A stretch of DNA of 39,960 bases from contig NZ_CAJUPA010000016.1 in the NCBI RefSeq assembly GCF_910588395.1, positions 1 through 39,960 of the forward strand. The letters run 5' to 3'. The notes below the pieces were generated by a model. The model was not told the origin of the DNA. It searched no databases and saw nothing but the letters and a program-made list of their open reading frames with translations. Origin of the DNA: an uncultured Faecalibaculum sp. (GTDB lineage: Bacteria; Bacillota_I; Bacilli_A; Erysipelotrichales; Erysipelotrichaceae). Shown in pieces: positions 9,052 through 17,182 of this stretch. How positions within the stretch are numbered: position 1 is the stretch's first letter; each line of letters begins with the position of its first letter. The position numbers and the translations under genes were made by a program.

Positions 9052-9818
9052 AAGGCCGGCTCTCCCGGATCTGTCTGACGCTGGGCTTTCTTCTTGCCCT
9101 GTATCCGGCTGTCTCCGGTCTGATGCAGTCTATCAGGCAGGCGGAGACGGTCTCCACGTTTCAGACAGAAACCGGAGACCTGCCAGCTGATCAGGTGGAC
9201 AGACTGCTGGAGGAAGCCAGAGCCTGGAATGCAGCCAGAAAGTACGGAGAGCCGCTGGAGAAATCCTATGACCAGGTGCTGGATCTGACCGGTACAGGCA
9301 TCATGGCCACGCTCTCGATTCCCGCGATCAGCGTGAACCTGCCGGTGTATCACGGAACCGCAGAAGATGTGCTGTCTGCGGCTGCCGGTCACGTGGAATT
9401 CAGCGATCTGCCGGTGGGAGAACCGGGGAATCATGCCGTGATCAGCGGCCACCGGGGGCTGCCCTCTGCCAGGCTGTTCACCCGGCTGGATGAACTGAAG
9501 CAGGGAGACAGATTCTACCTGGATGCAGGAAGAGAATCCATGGCTTACGAAGTGACGGACATTCAGGTGATAGAACCGTATGAAACGGAAAAACTGGAAC
9601 CGGTGGCCGCTCAGGATCTTGTGTCCCTGGTCACCTGCACACCTTATGGAATCAATACGCACAGGCTGGTGGTCACGGGCAGACGGACCTCTGTTTCACC
9701 GGCAGAGGCTGCGGTTCCTGCAGCATCCCTGCCCTCTGCGCGGGAACTGCTGATTCTGATGTCCCCTGCGGGATTTGTTCTGGCAGCGGCATATCTTTGC
9801 AAACGGAAGGAGAAATGA
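9048..9818 (+). CDS. srtC: Class C sortase (pilus polymerase)
   Basis: A 256-residue sortase with an N-terminal membrane helix (about 8-26), a sortase core and a C-terminal membrane helix (about 228-250), the two-helix topology of class C enzymes. The catalytic triad is visible: His135 in SGHRG, Cys197 in LVTCTPYG and Arg206 in THRLVVTG. It cleaves LPXTG-type motifs and joins pilin subunits through a lysine side chain on the outer face of the membrane. It sits between the major pilin and the small pilin, with ATGA overlap upstream. It is the only sortase in the window, so final wall anchoring probably depends on a housekeeping sortase elsewhere. Confidence 0.92.
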   Translation: MKGRLSRICLTLGFLLALYPAVSGLMQSIRQAETVSTFQTETGDLPADQVDRLLEEARAWNAARKYGEPLEKSYDQVLDLTGTGIMATLSIPAISVNLPVYHGTAEDVLSAAAGHVEFSDLPVGEPGNHAVISGHRGLPSARLFTRLDELKQGDRFYLDAGRESMAYEVTDIQVIEPYETEKLEPVAAQDLVSLVTCTPYGINTHRLVVTGRRTSVSPAEAAVPAASLPSARELLILMSPAGFVLAAAYLCKRKEK

Positions 9819-10732
9819 TGAAACTGAAAAAATGGCTGCCGGTGCTGCTGGCAGGACTGCTGCTGTGGCCGGCTGCCCGGCTGAAGGCGCAGGAAAGCGA
9901 ACCTGGCGGGACTCTGACGCTGGAGCTGACGGAAGACGGGGACAGGGATGGAGTCCGCTTCTCGCTGGAGCAGGTGGCCAGCCTCCGGGATGGCCGCTAT
10001 GAGCTGCTGGAACCGTATGAGAAGACCGGTATTGACATCAACAGCCTCGGGACAGCAGCGGATCTGGAACAGGCTGCGGCCACGCTGGCGGACGAGGTCA
10101 GCCCGGATCAGAGTGACATTCAGCTGCGTACAGATTCTCAGGGGATTGCCCGGACCGCCCTGGATATGGGAGTGTGGCTGGTGCGGCAGACAGATGGAGC
10201 CGGTTACGGCTGGATCGCACCGTTTCTGTGCGCCATTCCCTCCTGGGATCTGGCAGCCGGAGACATGACCTGGGACACGGTGGTTCAGCCCAAGCGGACA
10301 CCCTTTCCCAGGCTGGTGGTGGAGAAAGTGGATGAAAGCGGCCGCCCGGTGACCGGGCAGGATTTCCGGTTTGTGCTGGAAAGGGACGGACAGAGTCTGG
10401 AACTGCCTGCTGATCCGGCAACCGGGACAGTGTCCGTGGACCTGCGCTGGGGCAGCGGCAGAATCCGGGAAGACCAGGCGCCGGCGGGCTTTGTGAAGAG
10501 CAGCCGTGTCATCCAGGTGAATGTGGCGGACGGGATCACGGTGGACGGTGAACCTGTGCAGGCGGAAAACGGAGTGATCCGGATCCGGTACGAAAACCGG
10601 CGTCAGCCGGCTGCTGCCGGACGGACTCCCACGGCCATGATGAGCGGACAGGGAATCTGGATGGCAGGCCTGGGTGCTGCTGCCGCACTGGGAGTTGTGT
10701 TTGTGCTGCTGCGAAAACAGCAGTGCAGATAA
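9818..10732 (+). CDS. Minor (probable basal) pilin with one Cna-B domain and atypical C-terminus
   Basis: A 304-residue secreted protein: signal peptide MKLKKWLPVLLAGLLLWPAA, an N-terminal pilin-like domain (about 25-150), and a Cna-B domain (about 160-260) beginning RLVVEKVDESG with E-box REDQAPAGF. A hydrophobic helix and short basic tail (LRKQQCR) end the protein. ATG 9818 is preferred because AAGGAG lies five bases upstream; ATG 9815 is too close. The expected LPXTG is absent: before the helix the sequence reads QPAAAGRTPTA. It may be a basal subunit kept in the membrane or anchored through a divergent motif. As last gene of the operon it is translationally coupled to the sortase. Confidence 0.75.
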   Translation: MKLKKWLPVLLAGLLLWPAARLKAQESEPGGTLTLELTEDGDRDGVRFSLEQVASLRDGRYELLEPYEKTGIDINSLGTAADLEQAAATLADEVSPDQSDIQLRTDSQGIARTALDMGVWLVRQTDGAGYGWIAPFLCAIPSWDLAAGDMTWDTVVQPKRTPFPRLVVEKVDESGRPVTGQDFRFVLERDGQSLELPADPATGTVSVDLRWGSGRIREDQAPAGFVKSSRVIQVNVADGITVDGEPVQAENGVIRIRYENRRQPAAAGRTPTAMMSGQGIWMAGLGAAAALGVVFVLLRKQQCR

Positions 10733-10925
10733 AAACGGCGGCTGTCTGATCTGCTGAAGCCGCCGGAAATGCATGCGAATGAACCAGATCTCAAAAGAAT
10801 GACTGTCTGAAAACAATGGCCTCTGCCTGCGGGCTTGTGCTGTGCCTTGATCAGTGAGCCCGTAGGCATATATCAATCGCTCCCTTTCTCTGTATACAGA
10901 CAGCGAAACTGTGTCTCATTCTTTC

Positions 10926-10964
10926 AAGCCGGATTGTCAGCCTTGTCGGACCGCCGGCTTTTTT
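10926..10964 (+). terminator. Probable terminator of the pilus operon
   Basis: The stem AAGCCGG (10926-10932) with CCGGCTT (10954-10960) runs into a T-rich tract that also begins the palindromic element beside it. The rest of the gap from 10733 holds a GC hairpin at about 10737 without T residues and nothing else I can recognise. Confidence 0.55.
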
Positions 10965-11007
10965 CGTTCATGGGGATCCGGATTTCGGATCCCCATGAAC
11001 GAAAAAA
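10959..11007. repeat. Palindromic element, copy 1, between convergent genes
   Basis: Two perfect 22-bp arms (10959-10980 and 10986-11007) are separated by five bases, with core CGTTCATGGGGATCCG and its complement. T residues flank it outward on each strand, so it could work as a bidirectional terminator between the pilus operon and rpsD. A decayed relative lies at 34700-34745. Confidence 0.8.
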
Positions 11008-11026
11008 AGAGACCGGAGTCTCTTTT
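11001..11026 (-). terminator. rpsD terminator
   Basis: On the minus strand a 9-bp stem (11026-11018 with 11013-11005) and four-base loop lead into a run of T residues (A tract 11002-11008 on the plus strand), directly after the rpsD stop. Confidence 0.75.
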
Positions 11027-11033
11027 TCTGCGC

Positions 11034-11642
11034 TTATCTGTTGTAGTACTCTACGACCAGCAGCTCGTTGATGGGCTGACTCTGGAACAGTTCGCTGCGC
11101 TCCGGGTACCGTACATAGGTGCCCTTCTTGTTGTCCTTGTCGACTTCCACGAAATCCACCAGAGAAACTGCAGCTTCCTGCGCTTCGGCAATGGCTTTCA
11201 TGTTTTTGGACCGCTCGCGGATTTCAATGACATCCCCGGGCTTGCACTGGTAGGACGGAATGTCCACCTTTTTGCCGTTGACCAGCACGTGACCGTGGCT
11301 GACCAGCTGGCGGGAACCCCGGCGGGTGTTGGCAAATCCCATGCGGTAAACCAGGTTGTCCAGACGGCTCTCCAGCATAACCAGCAGGTTTTCACCGGCA
11401 GCACCGGTCTTCCGGCTTGCTTTCTGATATGTGTTGAAGAACTGCTTCTCCGTCAGCTGATATGTGTGACGGATACGCTGTTTTTCCTGCAGCTGCAGAC
11501 CGTAGTTGGTCATCTTGGGGCGACGGTTGCGGCCGTGCTGACCAGGTGCATAGTTGCGGCGGGCCAGTTCTTCGCCTGTGCCCAGAATGGAGAATCCCAG
11601 ACGACGGGACTTCTTCCAGGTAGATCCTGTGTTTCTTGACAT
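11034..11642 (-). CDS. rpsD: 30S ribosomal protein S4
   Basis: A 202-residue S4, the primary 16S rRNA-binding protein of the small subunit body and, in many bacteria, a repressor of its own synthesis. The N-terminus MSRNTGSTWKKSRRLGFSI and the S4 RNA-binding segment (LESRLDNLVYRMGFA, SHGHVLVNGKKVDIPSY) are typical. ATG 11642 is preferred over an in-frame ATG at 11663 because AGGAGG lies just upstream and the family begins with MSR. It is a single-gene transcript, divergent from ezrA as in Bacillus, with its own promoter and a leader of about 155 bases. Confidence 0.98.
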   Translation of the reverse strand: MSRNTGSTWKKSRRLGFSILGTGEELARRNYAPGQHGRNRRPKMTNYGLQLQEKQRIRHTYQLTEKQFFNTYQKASRKTGAAGENLLVMLESRLDNLVYRMGFANTRRGSRQLVSHGHVLVNGKKVDIPSYQCKPGDVIEIRERSKNMKAIAEAQEAAVSLVDFVEVDKDNKKGTYVRYPERSELFQSQPINELLVVEYYNR

Positions 11643-11831
11643 GATAGTCCTCCTGTATTTCATAAAACGAGTACAGGCGGCAAATCTCCGGCGGAGGTGT
11701 TGCAGATGATGCTTTCTTCAGTCAGCTATCTGTTACTCACATCGCCTGTGCCTGCAACGCGCGGCCGCCGGCTCTGCCTGCTGCTTCGATTCATGCCTAT
11801 CTATACTATCAAATCAGGCCGGCCAGTTCAA
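11643..11831 (-). promoter_or_regulatory. rpsD promoter and long 5' leader
   Basis: On the minus strand TTGAAC (11831-11826), 17 bases and TAGTAT (11808-11803) form a good sigma-A promoter. Transcription should begin near 11797, leaving about 155 untranslated bases before ATG 11642. The leader has several GC-rich self-complementary stretches, and S4 leaders in Bacillus are autoregulatory, so feedback by S4 is plausible. I could not match it to a named RNA family. Confidence 0.6.
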
Positions 11832-11883
11832 CAGGGTGCAGTTTTCTGTCAGGGACAACTGTGCCGCTGTCGAAACAAAAACA

Positions 11884-11912
11884 TTCGCATGGCCCCCTTT
11901 GGCTGATATACT
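11884..11912 (+). promoter_or_regulatory. Candidate ezrA operon promoter
   Basis: TTCGCA (11884-11889), 17 bases and TATACT (11907-11912) face away from rpsD. The transcript would carry about 120 untranslated bases, including a hairpin around GGGCAC/GTGCCC near 11940-11960. Confidence 0.5.
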
Positions 11913-12040
11913 GTTATCTGAATCGGTCCGCCAGGCATAACGGGCACAGAAGGTGCCCGGCCGGCAGCCGGTACAAAGTTGAACACAACATGCGGCGGGT
12001 TCCCTGGGGAAAACGCAGCCACAGAAGGAGGGATACTTAT

Positions 12041-13795
12041 ATGGAACAGGTGATGACGTTCATCCGCAGTCATCTGTCAACCACGATGCTGATTTACATC
12101 GGAATTGCACTGCTGCTTCTGATACTGATCTGGATCGTGATGCGCATGAGCCGCAGACGGAAGGCTGCCAGACGTCTGGAGTCCCTGGAGATCGAAGTCA
12201 ACGAAATCCGAAACAACCCGCTGGCCTATAAATACAACAAAGCCAGCGCCTTTGCCCGGGTCAATGACGACATCATGGACCGGGTCAAGGAACTGAAAGC
12301 GAAATACGATGTCTGCCAGTCCAACATCACCCAGTGTGATGAGTTGTTCACCCGTGCGGATGACTATCTGTCAGCCCACAAAACCCGGAAATCCATGGCG
12401 GTTATGGATGAACTGGAAACCATGCTGGACGAAACCCGCACACGGATCCGGATCGTGAACCAGTCCCTGGACCACATTCTGGCCCGGGAGACAGAGGTAC
12501 GGGAAAAATCCAACGCTCTGAAGGAACGTTTCCGGAATGTGAAGGCAGTCTACCAGGACAACCGCTCCAGCTTCTACAATGCCAGTGAAGTGGTGGACCG
12601 GGAAATCGAAGACATTGAAAACGAGTTCTCCAACTTCGAGGAATGGATGTTTGCCTCGGAATTCAACAAGGCCAAGGAAGAAGTGGAAAAGATTTCCCGC
12701 CGTGTGGACGGGATTTCCGGCATGATTGCCCGCTATCCGGGTCTGTATGAAAAGGCCAAGTCCATCATTCCCCAGGCTGTGGATGAAGTCTCCGGACACA
12801 TTGCGGTGCTGGAAAACGGCGGCATTGACATCGCCTACCTCAATGCGCCTGCCCGTCTGGAATCCATCAGCCTGGCGCTGGAAAATGCGGTGGACCTGCT
12901 GGATGAAGGCCAGGCGCAGGCTGGGGGCCAGGCTCTGGACGTCATTGCGGATGACATTCTGAAGCTGCAGGAAGATGTGCTGTCGGAGAAGAAAGCCTAT
13001 GATGAAATTTCCAGCGGACTGTCTTCCATCTTCCGTCAGGTGGATGAAATCGAAGGCGAACTGCAGGACATCATGACGCTCTACGCCTCCATCAAGGACC
13101 GCTTCGGTCTGGAGGACTGGACCCACCGGTTCCATCTGGCTTCCGGCCAGCTCCAGGAACTCAAGCAGCAGCGGGCGCTCATCGCGCAGCAGCTGTCTGA
13201 TGAGGATTACCCCAGAAGCGATGTGGTGCACACCTACCGGGGCTTTGCCCAGGATGTCTCCACCTTCGGCACGCAGGTGCGGGACATGAAGAAAATGCTG
13301 GTGGGTGCGTCCAGTGATGAAAACCGGGCCCGCAAGCAGCTGATCAAGCTTCAGCTGATTCTCAACGAAGTACGGCTGAACACAGTCAGCAGGCAGCTTC
13401 CCTCCATCTCGGATCAGTTCTCTGCTGACATCCGGGAAGGCGAGCGGCTGATTTCCCGTGTCCGTGGGGTGCTGGATCACTCTCCGCTGGATGTTCAGAC
13501 GCTGAATGCGGATCTGCAGGATGCCATTGATTTTGTCTACCGGCTGTACAACAACGCCAACAATCTGGTGGGTGTGGCCGTGATGGTGGAAAACGCCATT
13601 GTATTCGGCAACCGGTTCCGGAGCACCTATCCGTCCATGGACAGCGAACTGACCCGTGCGGAGGTGTGCTTCCAGAACGGCGAATATACCCGGGCGCTGA
13701 AAATTGCCATTCAGGCAATTGAGAACATGCACCCCGGCATTTACGAGAAGCTGATCGCCCGGAAAGATCCCGCGGTGATGAACACTGCCGGATGA
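12041..13795 (+). CDS. ezrA: Septation ring formation regulator EzrA
   Basis: A 584-residue protein with one N-terminal transmembrane helix (about 18-38, LIYIGIALLLLILIWIVM), a basic stop-transfer segment (RMSRRRKAARR) and long alpha-helical, coiled-coil-rich repeats. It ends with the family-typical GNRFRSTYPSMDSELTRAE and CFQNGEYTRALKIA motif. EzrA has the membrane helix at the N-terminus and the bulk in the cytoplasm, where it restrains FtsZ ring assembly and helps link division to wall synthesis. ATG 12041 follows AGAAGGAGG; the upstream reading frame is open but has no signal. The next gene overlaps by four bases. The order rpsD / ezrA / desulfurase / thiI supports the call. Confidence 0.92.
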   Translation: MEQVMTFIRSHLSTTMLIYIGIALLLLILIWIVMRMSRRRKAARRLESLEIEVNEIRNNPLAYKYNKASAFARVNDDIMDRVKELKAKYDVCQSNITQCDELFTRADDYLSAHKTRKSMAVMDELETMLDETRTRIRIVNQSLDHILARETEVREKSNALKERFRNVKAVYQDNRSSFYNASEVVDREIEDIENEFSNFEEWMFASEFNKAKEEVEKISRRVDGISGMIARYPGLYEKAKSIIPQAVDEVSGHIAVLENGGIDIAYLNAPARLESISLALENAVDLLDEGQAQAGGQALDVIADDILKLQEDVLSEKKAYDEISSGLSSIFRQVDEIEGELQDIMTLYASIKDRFGLEDWTHRFHLASGQLQELKQQRALIAQQLSDEDYPRSDVVHTYRGFAQDVSTFGTQVRDMKKMLVGASSDENRARKQLIKLQLILNEVRLNTVSRQLPSISDQFSADIREGERLISRVRGVLDHSPLDVQTLNADLQDAIDFVYRLYNNANNLVGVAVMVENAIVFGNRFRSTYPSMDSELTRAEVCFQNGEYTRALKIAIQAIENMHPGIYEKLIARKDPAVMNTAG

Positions 13796-14922
13796 TTTAT
13801 TTCGACAATGCCTCGACAACCTCTGTTCACCCAGAGGTTGCTCGTGTATATGGGCATCTGGTGACTGATCTGTACGGAAATCCCGACAGTCTGCACGCCG
13901 CAGGCCGCCGGGCCGGACGGCTGCTGGAAGAATCCCGCGGGCGCATCGCCGCGCTGATCGGGGCGCAGCCATCCGAAATCCTGTTCACCTCCGGCGGCAG
14001 TGAATCCAATTCTCTGGCCATTGCCGGCTATGCGCTGGCCAATGCCCGCCGGGGCAGACACATCATCACAACCAATGTGGAGCATTCCTCCGCAGCACAT
14101 GCTGCCGACTGGCTGGAAACCATGGGCTATGATGTGCAGCGGCTGCCGGTGAATGAAGAGGGCATCGTCACAGCGGACCAGGTCTGGGCTGCCATGCGTC
14201 CGGATACGCTGCTGGTGTCGGTGATGCACGTGAACAATGAAACAGGCGCGGTGAATCCTCTCCGGGACATTGCGGCGGTGGTGCACGAACATCCCACGGC
14301 TGTGTTCCATGCGGATCTGGTGCAGTCTTTCGGCAAGGAGGACATTCCCTGGTCCAGCCTGGATATGGCCAGCGTTTCTGCCCACAAGCTGCATGGGCTG
14401 AAAGGCAGCGGGTTTCTCTTCAAACGCGAAAAACTGAAGCTGCAGCCGCTGCTTTTCGGTGGACAGCAGGAGCAGGGAATGCGCGGTGGAACGGAAAACG
14501 CGCCGGCGGACATTGCCCTGGCCAAAACTGTGCGTCTGGCTCTGGAGAATCAGAAAGCGGACCGGGAGCGCATCCGGCAGCTCAACACCTGGCTGCGGCA
14601 GGCCCTTGGCGCCATTCCCGGCGCGAAAATACAGAGCCCTGCTGATGCCAGTCCCTTTATTCTCAATGTAAGCTTTGCGCAGATCACCAGCGAAGTGCTG
14701 ATGAATGCCCTGGACGCCAGAGGTATCTGTGTATCTGCAAAAAGCACCTGTGAATCCCGCTCTTCCAGCGAAAGCGAAGTGCTCAAAGCCATGGGCCGGC
14801 CAAAATCGGAAACCACCCATGCCATCCGGCTTTCGTTTTCCGGAAACAGCACCATGGAAGAAGGGGAGACTTTTGTGAAAGAAACCAAGGAGATCCTGAA
14901 TCATTATGGACTGCCGCTATGA
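13792..14922 (+). CDS. Cysteine desulfurase (NifS/IscS family), ThiI partner
   Basis: A 376-residue class V aminotransferase-fold enzyme that uses pyridoxal phosphate to take sulfur from cysteine as a persulfide. The PLP lysine is Lys199 in SAHKLHGLKG, and the catalytic Cys320 lies in the flexible loop SAKSTCESRSSS. SGGSESN and VEHSS contribute to the cofactor site. It overlaps ezrA by four bases and thiI by 17. In Bacillus the desulfurase next to thiI (often called nifZ) supplies sulfur for 4-thiouridine in tRNA. No scaffold IscU/SufU gene is nearby, which favours that dedicated role. Confidence 0.93.
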   Translation: MIYFDNASTTSVHPEVARVYGHLVTDLYGNPDSLHAAGRRAGRLLEESRGRIAALIGAQPSEILFTSGGSESNSLAIAGYALANARRGRHIITTNVEHSSAAHAADWLETMGYDVQRLPVNEEGIVTADQVWAAMRPDTLLVSVMHVNNETGAVNPLRDIAAVVHEHPTAVFHADLVQSFGKEDIPWSSLDMASVSAHKLHGLKGSGFLFKREKLKLQPLLFGGQQEQGMRGGTENAPADIALAKTVRLALENQKADRERIRQLNTWLRQALGAIPGAKIQSPADASPFILNVSFAQITSEVLMNALDARGICVSAKSTCESRSSSESEVLKAMGRPKSETTHAIRLSFSGNSTMEEGETFVKETKEILNHYGLPL

Positions 14923-16216
14923 CCACATTCTGATCCGCTATGGTGAACTGTCTCTGAAGGGCAAGAACCGCGGAAATTTCATCAAGACGCTGTATGAAGA
15001 CGTGCGCAACGCCCTTGCAGCGTTTCCGGCTCTGTCGTTCCGGAAGGAACACGACCGGATGTACATCTATCTGAACGGGGAAGAAGCAGAGGCGGTCTGC
15101 GCTGTGGTTTCCCGGGTATTCGGAATTTCCAGCCTGTCCCTGGCCATCAAAGTGCGGCCGGACATGGAGGAAATCAGACAGGCGGTTCTGGCCAGCATTG
15201 ATGCAGAACATCCCGGCACGTTCAAAATCGCAGCCCGCCGCAGCGACAAGCTGTTTCCTGTGATCAGCGACCAGATCAACCGGATCTGTGCCGGAGAAAT
15301 TCTCCGGAATACTGACTGGAAGGTGGATGTGAAACATCCGGATGTGAAAATCATCGTGGAAGTTCACAGGGACGCTGCCTACATCATGACGAAGCGGATT
15401 CCGGGAGCCGGCGGTCTGCCGGTGGGTGCTTCCGGCCGGGCCATGGTGCTTCTGTCCGGTGGCATTGACTCCCCTGTGGCCAGCTGGATGGTCATGAAGC
15501 GGGGAATCCGGATCGAAGCCGTGCATTTCGCTGCGCCCCCCTATACTTCCCAGGCTGCCCGGGACAAAGTCATGAAACTGGCCAGTCTGCTGGCTCCCTG
15601 GCAGGGAGAGATCCTGCTGCATGTGGTGCCGTTTACCGAGCTGCAGCTGGCCATCTATCAGCATTGCGATGAATCCTATGCCATCACCATCATGCGGCGC
15701 ATGATGCTCCGGATTGCGGCGGGACTGGCACAGAAACGTCACTGTCAGGCCATTGCCACCGGAGAAAGCGTGGGGCAGGTGGCCAGTCAGACACTGGAGT
15801 CCATGGTCTGCATCAACGAGGTGACCACCACACCGGTGCTGCGCCCCTGTGCCTGCATGGACAAGCTGGAAATCATCCGCATTGCCGAACAGATCGGGAC
15901 CTATGACACATCCATTCTTCCTTTTGAAGACTGCTGCACGATTTTCACACCGAAAGCGCCGGTCACAAAGCCCAGACTGGACAAATGCGAACGGTTTGAA
16001 AGCCGCTGGGACTGGCAGACGCAGGTAACCGCCTGCATTGAGCAGGCGGAGAAAGTCCGGATCCGGCCTGGTTACACACCGGATGCGGTTCCGGCTGCAC
16101 CGGCTGCCTGCATTCTGGAAGCAGCTGCGTCCGAGGCTCAGCTGGCAGAGGCAAACCGCCGGGCCTGTGAACCGCAGCAGACGGAGGCCGAAATCACAGA
16201 AGCAGATCTGTTCTGA
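14906..16216 (+). CDS. thiI: tRNA 4-thiouridine synthetase ThiI
   Basis: A 436-residue enzyme with an N-terminal ferredoxin-like and THUMP region (about 1-165) and a PP-loop ATPase domain beginning SGGIDSP at residues 184-190. The FEDCCTIFTPKAP segment holds the conserved cysteine that accepts sulfur. It adenylates U8 of tRNA and replaces oxygen with sulfur, also feeding thiazole synthesis in some species. The rhodanese domain of the enterobacterial enzyme is absent, so persulfide sulfur must come from the desulfurase encoded upstream. The last 40 or so residues are Ala/Glu-rich and look like a non-conserved tail. The gene overlaps its partner by 17 bases and ends before a terminator. Confidence 0.95.
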   Translation: MDCRYDHILIRYGELSLKGKNRGNFIKTLYEDVRNALAAFPALSFRKEHDRMYIYLNGEEAEAVCAVVSRVFGISSLSLAIKVRPDMEEIRQAVLASIDAEHPGTFKIAARRSDKLFPVISDQINRICAGEILRNTDWKVDVKHPDVKIIVEVHRDAAYIMTKRIPGAGGLPVGASGRAMVLLSGGIDSPVASWMVMKRGIRIEAVHFAAPPYTSQAARDKVMKLASLLAPWQGEILLHVVPFTELQLAIYQHCDESYAITIMRRMMLRIAAGLAQKRHCQAIATGESVGQVASQTLESMVCINEVTTTPVLRPCACMDKLEIIRIAEQIGTYDTSILPFEDCCTIFTPKAPVTKPRLDKCERFESRWDWQTQVTACIEQAEKVRIRPGYTPDAVPAAPAACILEAAASEAQLAEANRRACEPQQTEAEITEADLF

Positions 16217-16262
16217 GAAACAGGGTTCAGACTGCGCATCGCTGCTGCATGATGGCAGCCGG

Positions 16263-16304
16263 AAAGCGGAGGATTTGCCTGTGACAGGCAGTCTCCGCTT
16301 TTTT
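16263..16304 (+). terminator. Terminator of the ezrA-thiI operon
   Basis: The outer stem AAAGCGGAG/CTCCGCTTT encloses a second hairpin (GCCTGT/ACAGGC) and is followed by a six-base T run. Confidence 0.9.
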
Positions 16305-16405
16305 CCTGTCTGCCAACAGGGTAAAACCGCAAATAAGGCGCCGATTGCAGGGGCAACGGGCAGTGGGGTCTGTCCAGAGAATGGAAAAGCGGTACAATAC
16401 TGACT

Positions 16406-17182
16406 GTGGAAGCGGAATACAGATGTCCCATCTGCCATGAGGGACTCACCAGAAAAGAGGGCACACTGGTCTGCAGAAACCGGCATGCGTTCAACATTGC
16501 CCGGCAGGGATATGTCAATCTGTCCCGGAAACAGAAACAGGCCGGGGACAACCGGGAGATGGTGCAGGCGCGCACCCGGTTTCTGGAGAAAGGGTATTAC
16601 GGATTTCTGCGGGAGGCACTGGCGGATATGACAGCCGGGGCACGGACACTGGCGGACATCGGCTGCGGACAGGGCTGGTATACCCGGAAGCTGCAGGGAC
16701 AGCTGAAATATGGATTTGATTTATCCAAAGAAGCCATCCGTCATGCAGCGGCCACAGACAAAGAGACGAATTATGCAGTGGCCGGCATCTATGATCTGCC
16801 GCTGGCGGATGCATCTCTGGATATGGTGACCAGCATCTTCACGCCGCTGCCGGAAGAGGAGATGAGACGGGTGATTCAGCCCGGCGGCACCCTCATACAG
16901 GTCATGCCCGGTCCGGACCATCTGCTGGAGCTCAAGGAGCTGGCCTATCCGCAGGCTTACCGCAATCCCGACAAGGTCCGGCACCTGGACGGCTTTGAAG
17001 AGCCGGAATGCATCCATGTGAAAAAGACAGTCCCGGTCAGCGATGTCTGGGATCTGTTTGAAATGACCCCTTACCGGTACCGGACCTCCAGCGAAGGTCT
17101 GAGGCGGGTCAGGGAAGCGAAACCGATGGACATCACCTTTGATTTTGTGATTGTCCGGCATCAACGGAAGGAGAACGACTAG
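16406..17182 (+). CDS. rlmA: 23S rRNA (guanine-N1)-methyltransferase, RlmA family
   Basis: A 258-residue SAM-dependent methyltransferase. A zinc site at the N-terminus (Cys7, Cys10, Cys23, His27; CPIC and CRNRH) precedes the substrate-reading motif FNIARQGYVNL. The Rossmann domain carries DIGCGQGWYTRKL for SAM binding. RlmA (RrmA/TlrB) methylates a guanine in helix 35 of 23S rRNA at G745 or G748; which base is not readable here. The only start that keeps the zinc site is GTG 16406. It has no ribosome binding site but lies eight bases after a TACAAT box (16393-16398), suggesting a leaderless message. The next gene follows directly. Confidence 0.85.
   Translation: MEAEYRCPICHEGLTRKEGTLVCRNRHAFNIARQGYVNLSRKQKQAGDNREMVQARTRFLEKGYYGFLREALADMTAGARTLADIGCGQGWYTRKLQGQLKYGFDLSKEAIRHAAATDKETNYAVAGIYDLPLADASLDMVTSIFTPLPEEEMRRVIQPGGTLIQVMPGPDHLLELKELAYPQAYRNPDKVRHLDGFEEPECIHVKKTVPVSDVWDLFEMTPYRYRTSSEGLRRVREAKPMDITFDFVIVRHQRKEND

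Noticed and set aside
10737..10777. CGGCGGCT/AGCCGCCG hairpin just after the pilus operon as its terminator
   Set aside because: There is no T run; the hairpin at 10926-10964 is the better candidate.
10959..11007. Palindrome as terminal repeat of an insertion sequence
   Set aside because: No transposase gene, no second end at element distance and no target-site duplication; the position at convergent gene ends suits a terminator-like repeat.
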